A stretch of DNA of 64,000 nucleotides from Eudorina sp. 2006-703-Eu-15. Taxonomy: Eukaryota; Chlorophyta; Chlorophyceae; Chlamydomonadales; Volvocaceae. The stretch covers positions 62,001-126,000 of the forward strand of contig BDSI01000171.1 in assembly GCA_003117195.1 (NCBI GenBank), written 5' to 3'. Shown one piece after another: positions 22,284 through 36,600 of this stretch. The notes beneath the pieces are model-generated. The model was not told where the DNA came from. It saw only the letters and a program-made list of their open reading frames with translations, and ran no database searches. Position 1 is the stretch's first letter, and every line of letters starts with the position of its first letter. Both the position numbers and the translations under genes were made by a program.

Positions 22284-24644
22284 GGCCTGGAGCCGCAGCC
22301 GCAGCCGCAGCTGCTGCTGCTGCTGCTGCAAGAGAGGGCCCTGCGGGGCCCTCAGACAGCGACTCCGCGTCCCACCACCGTGCGGTGAGGACCCCCCACC
22401 CCACGTGGATCGGGCAACCAGGGTCCAGCAGACACCGAGCCCGCGTGCTGGGTGAACCTTGCTGGACCCCCTGCGTCAGGTATCGGGCTGCGTGCAAGGT
22501 GGTGGTGGTGGTGGTTTCCTGGCTTATAGAATGCACTTGGCGCGACGGCGATGGGCGGAGGGAGGCCGCCGCACCGACCCACGGGACGGTGTCTCGCAGC
22601 GCAGCGCAGTGCAGTGCAGCGCAGAGCAGCGCGCCCGTTGCGCGGGCTGGACGTTGGCAACCAAAAACGACCCCGGCAACGACGCTTTCGCGGCGCGCGG
22701 CGGCGGTGCAGCGCGATGTGCTGCCCCGGGGTGGTTCCATGCTGCTGGAGGGGGGGCCCCACGCGGAGGGCCCGAGCTGCGATCCGGCCCCGGGCGGGAG
22801 GGTCCCAGTTGGAACCTGACGGGTCCTCCTTTGCTCACTAACTCTTTCTCTCGTGACTGTTCCGCTGCGGCGGCGGCTGATCTGCGGGGCGAATGAAGGG
22901 GGGGAGGCTTACCACCTCACCGGGTGGAATGTGGAAGAGGCTGGAGTCATTAAACACGGACAACCCAGATCAGCTTTACGGCGGAATCAGAAGGAAGTCA
23001 CCGACTGCACACGATTCCACACAAACACACGTGTGCGGTCTGTTTACGGCGGCGATAGGTAAGGGCAGGGCGCATACATCTGGTGGGGAAGGCTTAGAAC
23101 GACGAAGGCGGGCGCATTCCATGCCCGGCGGCAGACAGGCTGCGTCTGGGAGTTGGGTGGGTACTGGTGCACAGTGCTGATGCGTGGCCGCTGCACAGGG
23201 CCACTGCGGGCTCCCCCCCCCCGTGCGCCGGCGGCGGGACCGTTTGCCGGCCGTGGGACCATTGGGGCCGCTTGCAATGCGAGAACTGAATTTATCTCAT
23301 GCGCTCTACTGGGTGTTAACGAATGCCGGGCGGGAGAGGGCTTGCGTAAAGCCGTTCGCACGCCGGCATGCCGCGGCGATATCGCTGGCATGGAGCATCC
23401 CTGTACGACTGGTGTACGGCAGCAACCTGTCCGTACAGTCATTTATGGAATATCATTTGTAGGAGCTGCGCCAGGGTACTTGGTAAGGCGAATTGATTGT
23501 GTTTGGAGTGAGCTGCTGGTTGAAGCGCGGGGTTGGATAGCTAGGGCAGGCCGCGAGATCCGGGGGGGGCGGGGGTGCTTTGCTTTATCCTTCTTTCTTT
23601 CTCGTTCGAACGAGTGCGCCCCCGGAAACACAGTAGCGCAGCATGACATGGGCGGGGGCCACACCGGATTCCAATGAAATGCCATAAGAAGCCCTCAAGA
23701 CAGCGTATAAGTCGGCTGTTTTACGGCCCACGTGGGGGTTTCACATGCACAAATCTGCGCATATGGGGGATCGGCGGGCTGCTCACGACGATTTTCGTGA
23801 AGGTGCTTAGTTGTTTGCATTTTTGCGTCGGTAGGCTCGGTTGGGTAGAGGGTGCGCTCACCGTGCAGCTCACGTTGCGCTCTCCCGCACTTCCGATGAG
23901 GCCCAAGCGACGATTCGTCAACGTCCGTGGCTGTAATGTGTTTACTTGTGATCGGGAGTCTGTGAGGGTGGTCGTCGCTTCGGGTGGTTCAAGATGGCAA
24001 GAGGTAGGAGGCATTTCCGATGACCAGACTGAGCGATGGTCTGGTTTACGGTGGTGGCGAACGTGCTGCAAACCGCTCTTATTAATTATTTAGTATAGCT
24101 GTGAAGACACCGTAATGTGCCAGTGCTGGCCTGCGGCACCTGTCATTGGCACAACCAATCAACATGAGTAATGCCATACGTAAAAGCCTGTAACGCTCTT
24201 TTGGAGTGGTGGGACAATTGTGAGGGCCCTTGATCCGCTCTTTATTGTCTGTCATCGGCTTGCAGCATGTGGCAGTCTAACGAGTGCCATGCGGGACTTC
24301 AGACGTGAGTCAAATTACTGAGTGCGCATGGTCTGCTGGGCCCGCCATGTTGTGGTGTATACAAATGGGCATTTCTATGGACAAAAACACGGAATCCATT
24401 GCCAGGAAAGTGCTCGTCCCGATTGTACGGTATGTTCACTCGACCCAACTTACAGTCCCCTGAGCAGGAGTCCAGAAGCGAAAATGTGCTCTCGTGCAAG
24501 TCTTAAAGTAGACGTCGAGCAAATGGCAACTTTCATGTGGACAGACGATAGGGTATTCAAACAACGGTCGGACAGCTCGCTGGACTGTTGGGACAGCTGC
24601 AGAATTCCACAGCGCATAGTGGAGTAACGTTGTTATAGGCACAT
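22284..24644. other. 3' UTR of pherophorin and promoter region of the coiled-coil gene
   Basis: No supported gene on either strand. CTG/GCA simple repeats lie near 22300-22330. TGTAA motifs on the plus strand at 23932-23936 and 24189-24193 are candidate poly(A) signals for the pherophorin transcript. GC falls after about 23700, as expected for an intergenic or promoter segment before the ATG at 24645. Confidence 0.45.
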
Positions 24645-27600
24645 ATGGATGGCAACGAGCATATGCTCAATTCGGGTGCTTCACCAGGGGGATGCAGCGT
24701 TGCCGCAAGCGATGGTTCGGACCAGGCCTCAGCCTCTTCACCTGAAAAACACTATGGCACAGCCCATCAACCAGTCCATCATGCATGGCTGGCGGCTGAG
24801 CAGGGCGCCCTCAGAGCTGCTCCCGGCCCCGGTCCCCAACAGTTTACGTTGTCGATGCTGGGTGCGGCGGTGCTGTCACCCCGAGACCCCCAGGCAGCGT
24901 CTCGCGCGCAGGCTACCTTCTCTTCGGGGCCTGAGAACCAACCTCCCGTCGACCATGAGGCCTCGACACAACATCAGCAACACCTAAGAGTGCAGCAGCA
25001 ACAGCAGCCGGAGCCGTCCAAGCAGCCCCTGGGCGCGGATCCAGGCGTTGTCATCTCGCCAGTACATGGAGTCAACAGCCGCACCCCTTCCACGTACCGG
25101 AGCCAGGACGTCGCCGTTGCGGACCCGGCTGCGCTTGTCATCACGCCCCGCTCCTGCAATTCAGTGGCTGCTGCGCCCGCGGAAACAGACCTGGCCTTCG
25201 GACCCCATCGCATCACTGTCCACGGCCCGGCCATGAGTCACCAGCGCATCGACCTCTACTCAGACGGCACGGTGCTGACCATGTCCCAGCCGGCCAGTGC
25301 CGATCATTACTCTCCACGCCAGGGCGACCAAGTTCACCTGATGGTTGGGAACACCACGCCTTCTGGGAAGAGCGTCGTAAGTTCAAGCCCCGCGCCTGCG
25401 TCTGTGTCGTCCCCAAACCCCGCGCGGACATCAAACGCGGACCTGCCACCGCTGGCGGGGCCCTCGCCGGCGGGTGTCCCCTGGGCCACAGCGTCACCGG
25501 GCGGGCCGTCCCAGGTGTCGTCGCCGAACCCCTTTTCGACACCGGTCGTGCACGTGCGACCCACATGGTTCGCCCAGTCTGAACACACGGTGGTGCAGAG
25601 CGCGCCCCGGAACTCGTTCGCGCCGGCGGTGCACCAGGGCGCAGCACTGGCGCCCGCGACCCACATCGGCCAGCCCCTGCTCAGTCCGGGCGGCCCCACC
25701 ATCATGGACGTGTCGCCCCGCAGCTACGCGCCGGCGGCGCACGGCGCTTCACCCTACGGCGCAGCGCCGTACAGTGGCACTCCGCAGTACGGCTGCGCCA
25801 TGGCAACGCCGATGGGGCCCTCGCCATGGGTCAGCGGCGCGCAAGCGGCGATGCCGGGCACGGCGGCACAGGCATTTGGGTCGGAGCAAGCGAACTCGCC
25901 GCCCGACGCCGGCAGCCTCTTTCCCTCGCCATATGCTGGCCTACAACAGCGAGGTCGCGCGCCGCCTCATTTCTGGGGTCCGCCGCACCGCATGCCGCCG
26001 GTGCCGCCCAACCCCACAAACGACTCCATGGGGGTTCCCTCCTCGTCCTTCGACACGGCTGGCCGGGCTGCCTTCCCGCATACGGCAGGCACGGGAACAG
26101 GTGGCAGCGGGGCCAGTGGGGGTCCTGTGCGGGACCGAGCTGGTGCGGGGCCGGCGGTTTCTCCCATGGCGTCTTCGACGCAGATCCAGTCCGGCACTGG
26201 CACTGGCCCGGCTGTCTCGGGGCCGTCAGGTGACAGCTCGGGGGTGTCCCCTGGGGAACTGCGCAGCAAGTACAAGAAAACGAAGCAGCTCCTACAGGCA
26301 AGCGCGTTGCACGTGGGCATGGGCAGCAGTGGTTGGGCATGCAGGCGGCCTTCCTTGTCTCGGCGACGGCTTCCAGGGTGCCGTGTGGCTGCTACGATGC
26401 TAGTTGAAGTCTACTCATCCGAAAACCCGTCCGAGTGCGTCGCCGAAGCGTCCTGGCCACAGACCGTACGATGTCGCAGCCCATGCTAGGTTTACGGTAA
26501 CGCGCCATGGGCGCCTGCGTCAAGGCTCCTGCAGACTGTACTTGCCGCGTAATTCCCTGCAGCTCTCGAGTTACATACGATACCACCCTTGCCCTCTTTG
26601 TGGGCCGCTGCGCCCTCTGCTCGTCACGACCGCAGACGTACGTCAAGGAGATCGAGACGCTCCGGAACCAGCTCCTGTCGGAGGGACGGCGCGCGGGCGT
26701 GCTGGGCGCTCAGGTCGCCGCGCTGCAGGGCCAGGTGATCGGTGCGGGTGGATGTGACAGTACCGAATGCGGACAGGCCATGTTGTCAGTAACGCATTGC
26801 GCACAGCAAGTGTGTGGTGTGTGCTGGGCGACGGGGCTATGCGGCACGAGGCCAATCCAGGCTCTCTCGTGTACTTGGGGGCTTATCCCAAGTGGGCAGA
26901 GGCCTGGGTAGCCCATTTCGCGGTGGCGACGCTTCAAGGATCGGCTTGGATCGGATTCGGGTCGCGTATTCGGAGCAGACTGCTTCGAATGCGCGGCCGG
27001 CGTACTGTGATTCCCGTCGCTTGAGTTGCGTAAATTGACATTTGCCCCGTACGTGTGCGGCTGCTGCGCGCTGTCCTCGCTGCAGAAGGAGCTGGCCGGT
27101 GACAGCGTCGCGCTCCTGGCAGCCACACAGGTAACGGGCGGTGCGGCGACTGTCATTGCCAGAAGATGTCGGGTGTGGTGAAGGGCACTAACCTAATGAA
27201 GGAAGAGCGGGTCATATATCAAAAACAGAGGCGCTGTGGCGGGTTGCGTAGGTGTGATTAGCATCAGGGCGCGGCTCGTGGGGGCGCTTCGCTCAGTGTC
27301 ACCTTCAGAAACGGCACATCAGAGAGGACCGGTGGCGGCGTGTGCTGATCACCATGGCCACTCGACGGGCTTCACGCCGAGGTGCGACCGCTCCTTTGTT
27401 GCGTTCCCTTCTACTGACCCCCAGGCGGAGAAGATGGTGGTGGTGCAGAAGCTCCGCGAGGCGCAGCAGATGTCGGAGTCCCTGCAGTCGCAGCTGTCCA
27501 TCGCGCAGGTCAGGTGCCTGGGGCACCGCTTGTTTGCTTACACTAGGCCGGTATGGGTTCGCACGCACAGCCTTTTGCTGTTCCTCCTCGTCTGAATGGT

Positions 27601-30600
27601 TGAGTACGCCCATGTCACGGACAGTGGGGTGAATGCGGTCTGGCTGACCGCCGTGTGAGCGCGCTGGCAAACCTGGATCCGGCTCCCCTGCCTGCGCACC
27701 GCCAGGCCCAAGTACGCGCGCTGGAGCAGCAGCAGGGGGGTATGTTGAACGAGTTCGCCACGGAGCGGCAGCGGCGGGAAGCTCAATTTATGGAGGAACG
27801 TCAGAAGCTCGAGGTGCGGGGTGCGGGCCATACTGCTATGCGTGGCCTGGGGCGCTGCGGCACAGCATGGCGGATGGCGAGGGGCAGGAGGTGGCATCCC
27901 AGTACCATCTAGGACCTAGATTCTAGGTGAAAAACCGGCAGATGGCTTCAGGTAGTTTCCCTTCTTGCAGCGGCGGTGGGTTGCGGCGCCGTCCACATCA
28001 ACGCCCACGCCGCAGGACTAAGCCAGCATGGCCAGGGGTCCACTGTAACATCCTGATAAATAGCCAGGACCAAGCCAGCTCGGAAGTCACTCGGTCTGAC
28101 GGACGGGGCATACCGTGATCGCGCCGGGTCATCTCGTTTCCGTCTTCGTTGCAGGCGGCCCGGGCTGAGGAAGAGTCCCAGAAGATGGCGTACCTGGCTG
28201 CCTTCCATGAGGACCGCGAGCGCTGGGAGGCGGCGGCCATGGAGCAGCAGCGCGCGTTCAAGGCCGAATACGAGGATAAGGTGCGGTCCAGGTTGGCTTG
28301 TCAGGGCTCTTCTTGGCCGTCCTGCGCGATTCTCACCAGACTTGCTCGTGGGCGCGTCTGGTTAGGTGATTACCACGTCTCTGGCCTCGTGTAGAGGATG
28401 CACTCAATTTGCTCGGCGCGCGCCCGCGCTAGCATTTCCATTGTCTGTCCGTGTTTCTCCGTCGTTTGTGGAATCACCTTCCAGCCATGGAGAGGTACTC
28501 GGGAATTCGGACATTCCGCCACACACACCCGTCTTCTACGTGTGCAGATAGCCGCGGCCACGAAGGAGCACCAGTGCCAGATGGCCGCAGCATCGGCGCA
28601 GCACGAGGCGGCCTTGCAGGAGGCGCGAGCGCAGGCTCAGGCGACAGCGGAGGCGGCCAATGCATTAGTGCAGCGAGCGAAGGCGCAGGCTCAGGCCGCG
28701 GCGGAGGCGGCGGAAGCAGCAGTGCTCGAAGCCAAAGTGCAGCTGCAGTGCGTGGAGGCGACGGCCGCCAAGCAGGCGAAGGCCCAGTCCCAGGCCGCTC
28801 TCGAGGCAGCCGAGGCGGCGGTGCAGAAGGCGAAGCGGGAGAGCCAGGCCGCAGCGGCTGTGGCGGAGGCGGAGGTGCAGCAGGCGAGGGCGGCGGTGAG
28901 GGCAGAGGCGGAAGCGCGTGACGCGGCGCTGGGAGAAGTGCGGCGGCAGCACGCAGAGGAGATGGAGGCGCTCAGCCGGCGGTACTCCGCGGAGCTGGAG
29001 GAGGTGCGGGCCCGGCACGGGGCGGAGCTGGAACAGACGCGTGCGAAGGCCGCCGCCGCGCTGCAGGAGGAGCGGGGCAGGCACGCAGCCGAGGTGGACC
29101 TGCTGCGCGCGAGGCACGAGGCGGACATGGGGGCTGCGCGCGGAAAACACGCCGCTGAGTTGGAGGAGCTGCGAGGCAGGCATGCCAAGCAGCTGGCTGA
29201 GTCCGAGGTAAGACCGCCACGCCACTCGTACCACATTCGATACCCAGTTGCAAGTCATTGCGGTGGCAGTCAGGTACACGCATGCGTGATGGCGGATGGG
29301 AAGTGCGATGGTGCGGGGCCAGTGATGCAGCGTGTCGCACGGCGCGAGTGACTGCAGGACGTGCTCATCCGGCGGACAACTGAGCTGGGAGAGCTGCGGG
29401 CGCGGCTTGCGGAGGCCAACGGGAGGTGCAGCGAGGCGGCGTCGGACGCGGCAGCCAAGGCCGCGCAGCTGCAGGTATGTTTGGTGGGTCCGCGGGCAGC
29501 GCCAGCTGGCCACATCCACGGCTCCGCTCGGATTTATGAAGTGTGGTGGCCTGGGGACGGAGTTGCGGAACCACATGCGTGGTAGCTTGGACTGCGCCCG
29601 TGCACTGATCGCTGGTCCCCGTGTGTCGGCCGCGCATCAGGCTCTGGACTCTCAGCTCCGGGACCTGAGGTCAGCTGTTAAAGACAGGGACAGCCAGCTC
29701 CTGGATGCCAAGGTAAGGTGAGGGGCTGTGTCGCGACGCGACTCACCCCGCTGTGAACGGCTGGGGGAAAAAGGAAGCCCAGTGGTTTGGGGGTTACATT
29801 GGGTTCGGACGTCTGGCTCATGTGTTGTGCGATCCAGGTCTTAACACCAACACAATCCCCTTGATAGGTCCAATTAGTTTCCCTCTCAGCATCCTCAATC
29901 GTGTTACGTACGACACGCATGCGTCCTGCGCATTGGACCAACCAGCGAGACCATGTGTGTCTGGAACGGCATCCTTGCGCTGTGCTGCCTCCCGTCACCA
30001 CGCAGGCAACGCTGGCAGCGGCTGAAAGCGCTGGCGCGAGTGCACAACAGGAGTCTGCATTGCAGCTACAGGCGCGGAGCCTCGAGGTGAAGCGCATAAA
30101 CACCATTCTTCAGTTGCCCGATGCGTACCCTCAGTCTCGGCAGGCCCAGGGATGCCATAACAGTCAGTCACTTGGGTCCTCTGCAATCCGAGTCATTCGA
30201 TAGGCATGCGGCGGTCCCTTGCAGGCCGTGGCCATGCAAAGCCAGTTTCACACTCGTGGAAAACGGCCCCGGCCGGCCGGCACGCGCGGCTACGACCACA
30301 CGGTCCACGCGGCTATATCTTTGATGCAAACACATCTCACGCTGCCACTCGTCTGCCCCGGTTGGTTTCGGCCTGTAATCTGCAGATTGAACGTCTTCAG
30401 CGCGCTCTGGAGGAGGCGCGGGAGGCAACCCGGCGAGCGATGGAGGTAGGGTAATGCTACATTAGGGACTACCGTACTTCAGCGACGGGCTTGGAAAACT
30501 CTGGCGGCTGTCTCTTGAGACAATTTCCACTGCAGGCCAGGGCCTTGCAGAAACAGCATTCCGGCCATCGCTGTTCGCCCAGCCACGTCCCAACGTTGCA

Positions 30601-33600
30601 TTCGACCTACCGGCAGTCCCGTAACCCAGCTGCGGTGTTGAGCCGGTCCCTTTTTGCGTCACGGCAATCTCGTGTGGCGACCTTGCGAGATGACCTGCAT
30701 CGCTGGATGGCCTGGCCCCGGTCCCTGCAGTGCGGCGCTGGGCCTTGCAGCGCCGTCGCCAACACGCTTTGTGTCCCCCTTCCGTCCTCCGGTCACGGCC
30801 TTCCCATGCCACCAGATGGCCTCCGATAACGCCACCCGCCTGGCTGCCGCCGAGGCGCAGCTGGAGGAAGCTCCGCGGCGGGCGCAGGAGCGCGTGGAGA
30901 TGGCGTTGCGAAAGGCCCAGGAGGAGCACCGTCAGCAACTGTCGGGCGCGGTGCATAGGGTGAGCGCCAGCATCCCCTTACTGGACCCATCCAAGTCCCC
31001 CCGGTTTGCCAGGACGTTGGTTGTGCACTAACACTGGCACTTTCAGACAGTTAGTGCGGAATATCGACTTCGCAGACCGACAGGTGTGAGCGCACATGTA
31101 AGAGCACGGCGGGAGCACCCGTGATTCCAAGTGACAAGGCGGCTGCCACGATCTTTGTCCATGCGAAGCATACGATGGGAGCCACGTCCGTACTCGACCG
31201 CTCGATGAAAAGAACACGTACTGTGTTGTCCGATGCGGATCGACCCTGGGCGACCGCCGGCCCGCCGCGGTTGCTGCAGTCGGTCACCCACGACTGGGCT
31301 TCCTCCTCCCCTCTTTGACGACGCTGCAGGTGCAACATGATGCGGCGCAGCAGCTGCTTGAGATCCAGCAGTCCGCCAACGTGGCCAACGATGCGCTCAG
31401 TGGGGAGATGGAGGCGCAGCTGGAGGCGGCACGCCGGGAGGTGGACCGACTCACGGCGCTGCTGGACGCCCGAGGCACCGAGGTGCGGCGTTGCTGCGCG
31501 GGTTCCTGTGTGGGGATGAAGGTTGAGAGGCGACAGCCGAGCGGGAGGCCGGTCGGTCCGAGGACGGCACCTCTTTTCCTTTGCGGCCACCAACTTGAAT
31601 CGCGTTGGATTGCACGCGCACGCTTTGTGAATTTCTGGCGCACCAAACGAACCCTGCCTCAAAAGGTACCTGAGGACATTGACCAGGTGGCTACTTGGGT
31701 ACCCACCGTGGCCGGTGCCCACCGCATCACTCTGCAGGTGCGGTCGCTGCGCAGCTCCCTGGACCACACCTCCCAGGAGCGCGACAAGCTGATGGCAGCT
31801 GCTGGCGACCTGCAGGTGTGTTCGCTCGCTGGGCAGGGCAGGCGTGCGCGCCCGTGCCAAACAGCTGTTGGCGGCCTGCAGGTGTGTGTTCAGTGAGAAA
31901 CCCACCCGAAACACCCAGGCCCACAGGTGTGTTCTTAGGCAGGCAGAACAAGAGTGTGTGACGTGCAAGGGGCAGCGCAGTGCCCATGTGCGTGTGTGTG
32001 TGTGTATGTAAAAAGAAACTCAGCCGCGAGAAGCGAAGCCCAGCGTAACAGGCGACACAGGCGACGGAAGTAGATGACACCCGGAAACCGAATTACCGAC
32101 AACCGTGATGATTGAAATGAACTCTGACGGCAAACTCTGTAGACGATACATGTAGACCGAGCCGCCGGATGTAGCAGCCGCGAGCGACAGTTGGCCAAGG
32201 CGGGCGCCAGAGCTTCAATAGCAACCGCCGGGAGCAGCCCACGGTGGTTAACACAGTCTGCCGTCGTGGTGCGGCTCGGGTGTGGCTCGGTTGTTGCGTT
32301 GCGCGGACTGTTGTTGCGTTGGCGGTCACCCGGTCGCCTGCCCCCGCGCTGGGGCCTCGCCCCTGACAGGACATGGTCATTAAGCTGCAGCAGCGGATGG
32401 AGAAGCAGGACAAGAGGCACGCCAAGGCACTGGAGAAGGCACAGGCCCACCGGGAACAGCAGGTGCGCGTGTCAGGGTCCGCCGGGTGGGGCTAGGCAGC
32501 AGGTGTGCTGTATCCTGCAAGCAAGAGCGCGGCCGCCTCCCTCAGCGTCCGCCAAGAGGCGCACCCGATATGGGGGGCCGGCGTGGCCCACTGCTCTCAG
32601 GAACGCGGACGGCCATGCGGAAGGCGAATACTGGGTCCGGATATCCGGGGAGAGGGGTCGCCACGGAGGCCGCCGGCGGTCCCCGTTCCGCAACTACTGC
32701 CTTGCAACGCATTTGGCTGAGCCCCCGGAGCTGCAATAAGCTGTAAGCGGTCCGAAAATGCGGAGTCTCAGGGGCGGCAACGAGAACGTACGTCTTACGG
32801 AGGGCCGTACGGCGCGCTTCTCTCGCAGGTCGCTCGGCTGCAGGAGGAGCTGGAGGCCATCCGAGCCAGCGTGCCCGGCCGCGTAGAGGGTGCGCTGCAG
32901 AGCTACGCGGCGCAGCTGGCGGCTAACCACCAGGCGGCGGTCGCGGCGGTGGAGGCGCGCGCCAGCGCGGCGCTGGCTGGCGAGCGCGCTGCGGTGGAGC
33001 GCGCCGAGGCAGCGCTCAAACGCGCCCGGGAGGAGGCGGAGGAAGGAGTGCGACAGCGCCTGGCGCAGGCGGAGGAAACACGGCGGCGGCTGGAAGCGCG
33101 GGTGGAGGCGGCGGAGGAGACGGCGCGGGCGCGCGGGCGGGACCTGGAGGCCGCAGCCGCGAGGGCCGCTGAAGCAGAGGGGCTGCTACGGGCGCGACTG
33201 GCAGAGGCGGAGCGCCTCGGCGACGAGAGGCGCGCGGCCGTGCAGGAGCTCGAGCGACAGCTCCAGGAGGCACGCCGGCAGGCGGATTCGGCGCGCAGCC
33301 GCGCCGAGCAGCTGCAGGGCGTGTTTTCGGTCCTGGGCCAGTTGGGCCTCCCGCCGCACACTCTTGAGGCGGTGGCGGCAGCGGCAGCGGCTGCCGCCGC
33401 TGCCGATGGCGTCCCTACCACGTCGCCCGCGTGGAGCCCCTGGCTGCACAAGTCGGCGGTGGCAGCGACCCCCGGGCTGCTGGCAGCCCAGCCGCAGCAC
33501 GGCGCGTCCTCCACTGCCGCAGCCGTCGCCGCGGCTGCGGCCATGACCGCGGCTGCAGCGGCGGCCACCGCCGGCCAGAACGCCGCGTGCTCGCTGCCTG

Positions 33601-36600
33601 CGATGCTGAGTGGGCTGCGGACGCAACTCGCCGAGGCGCTGCTGCCGCAGCGGCAACACCAGCAGCCTCAGACGCAAACCCCGCAGCCGCGGCAGCTGGG
33701 GGCCATCTCACCGGTCTCTATGGACGCCAATCGGGGTGACGCCAACGCCACTGAGGAGGTGCTGGCGCTGCGGCGGCGGCTGCAGGAGGCCCGCGCAGAG
33801 GTGCTCATGTACCGCCGCAAGCTGGAGGACGGAGTGGCGCGGGCGCGGGTGCGGGAGCCCCGGGGCGGGCGGCTGCATGGACAGGCCGGGGGAGACGGGG
33901 AGGCGGCGGGGCGCAGCGGCCGGCAGGGCCGCAGCCGCAGCGTGGGCCGGGGCCGGAGCCAGGGAAGCGGGTTGAGGGCGGACATCGGTGAGGGGTCCGG
34001 CTCCGACTGGGACGTGGGTCCACGCGGGGGTCTTGACTCGGTCATGGACCTGAATCTGGATCTGGATGCGGATCTTGGGCTTGAATACGATCAGCGGCAG
34101 CCGCAGCGGAGCCTCAACAGCCGCGGCCGCAGGCCGTCCTTGACCCCGGGCATCTACCGGCAGCACGAAACGGACTTGGAGTCATGCTCGTACAGTGAGG
34201 ACGACGTCGACGTGTCCGGCTCCCGCGCAATGAACGGCGGCCGGCGCCGCTGGCGCGACAGCGCCCGCAGCTGCGGCAGCGGGTTCGGCAGCCCGGGGCC
34301 CCGGACGGGGCGACGCGGCCGGACGCCGGGCGGGCGTGATGGCGATGGGGCGCGCAGCGCGGAGCGCAGGGCTATGGCGGCGGCGGAGGCCGTGGCGGCC
34401 GGAGACGCCGCTGCGGAGGGGCTTCGCCTGCGCGTTCAGCAGCTGGCGCTGGAGGTCCGCGGGGCCAGGGCCCGGGAGGTGCGCTGCCTGGAGGCGGCCC
34501 GCCGCGCGGATGCGGTGATCCTGCTGCTCCATGGCGCGGCCTCGCGCGCACAGCTGCTGCTGGCGGGCGCGCCTCGCCAACAGGACCAAGCGCTCGCGGT
34601 AAGCAAGCGCGTTGTGAATGCGTTGCGCACCAGCCGGCCCGGTGCTGTACCTCAACACAGCAAAAGCCCATCACCGGCTGGTCGCGCTGGCGACGGATCC
34701 TGTGGGTTGAAGGTCGGTGGGAAGATCAATGATTTGGGTCGCATACGGAAGGTGCACACAACGTCAGCGCAAGACTTGGCTTGCCAAACCTGGCGAAACT
34801 CTCATATGCGACAAGGCCCATAAGCGACAAGCCCCATATGCTACAAGCCGACAGCCGTCCGTTGGATCATGACCCATACAGGACGAGCTGGCGGACGCTC
34901 TGGCACGAGCTCTGCGCCACCGCCAACAAATCGCACAGCTGACAGTGGAGGCGGAGGCGCAGGGATTGGCACCGCTGTCGGGTGCAGGTGGTGGTGGAGG
35001 TGGTGGCGACGCTGCGACCGCGGGACTGCAGGACCCGTTGAGGCTGAAGGAGTGGGAAACACAGCAGGCAAGGAGAGAATTCCGTACACCGGGCGGTGTG
35101 TTCTAACCGTTTGTCGGTGAAACGGAGAGGATACCGTTTGTTGGGCGGTTTGCGCCAGCGTGCGAGCGGTTCGGTGGGGGTTTGATTCTTTGTCCAGACC
35201 CCGCAGTCGTCACCCTGACCGGGTCCCTGGCTGGCGTGCAGGCACTGGCTGCCGCACTGGAGTCGCAGCTTGCAGCGGCGAAGGAGGACACAGCCGCGGC
35301 GGCGAAGGCTGCGGAGGCCCTGCGGTCGCAGCTGCTGCAGCAGGCGGAGGCGCACGCAGCTGAAGTGGCAGCGGCCAGGGGAGCCGCGGAGTCCGCGATG
35401 GCACAGGTCCGGTCGGGGCATCGTGACCAAGAGGTGGTCAGCGGATGCAGTGCGGCCGAGGGCAGGTTCCGCGTATGGTATACCCGCCTGCTTTACTGTG
35501 CACCCGTAATGCCCGTGCCTTACAGAATGCGCGCATACCCCAAACAGTGTAGCGCGCCTACTTGTCGCTGCCTCCCCAGTCCGAACGCGCACCGGTAGGG
35601 GGTAGCGTCCGCTGCAACGCCGCCCCGGTCCCCTGCACCACCCTGAGTTGATCTATCCTCAGACCCACCCGATCCCCTTCGGACCTCTGCTCTGGCAGCA
35701 GCGCAGCTTCAATATATCTACCAATTTCCTGCACACCTTCCCCGGTGCGCCACAACCGCACCGCCCCATCGTCGGTACGCAGGTGGCGCACCTGTCAGCG
35801 CAGCTGGTCGGCGCCTGCGCCCAGCAGCAGGCGCTTCAGCAGGAGGCCCAGGGGCTGCGGCGGCGCCTGCGCGGGATGGGCCAGCAGGTCCGCCAGTTCA
35901 TGGACGACCTGCGCCAGGAAGTGGACCTGGCGGACCTGAACAACCTGGCGCATGCGGTCAGTCTCAGTCTCGATTTCAGTCTCAGTTTGAGTCTCAGTCC
36001 CAGTCTCAGTCTCAGGCCGATTGCGCAAAAGCGGTTGTTCCGGGCGGGCGCACAGCTGAGCAGTGTGAAGCCTGGACATTTGGGACGTGCCTGGGTACTG
36101 TGCGCCGCTTGTTGTTGCTGCAGTTTTCAGCAATTACAGCGGGCGCCCGACTGACTTGGGGTACCGTACGATCAAGGCGCAAGGCGGCCGCGCTGTGCTA
36201 TGCTTTGCCGCACTTTGCCCACCACGGCCGCTACCGCGATTGTCGTCACCATATAACACCGCTACTATCACCACCATGATTAGGTCCGCGTGCCTTGCTG
36301 GGTACTACAAGACCTGCGTTTCGTTTGCCAACATGAGCACCCCACCCCACCCCTGTGGCAAACCCCTTACGCCCATCCCGAAGGTCATCACGGCTACCGA
36401 GCGGGCCTTTGGGCTGTGGACCATTCGCGAACACGACCACGTGCAGGTGTGTGGTTAGAAATGAAGCCTGCTCGTCCGAACCCAGGTGCAAATATACTTA
36501 CCACATAACCTGCAGGTGTGTGTACGGGCTTCCCTTGGATGTCAGGCGCAAACGTTGGCGGACTCGTGTCGTGCCGTGTGCCACCTAGCTTTCCGCAGGA

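Noticed and set aside
30233..30253. Possible micro-exon (AVAMQSQ) between coiled-coil exons 10 and 11
   Set aside because: It follows a good TTGCAG acceptor, but no GT or GC donor follows the coiled-coil-like codons in phase.
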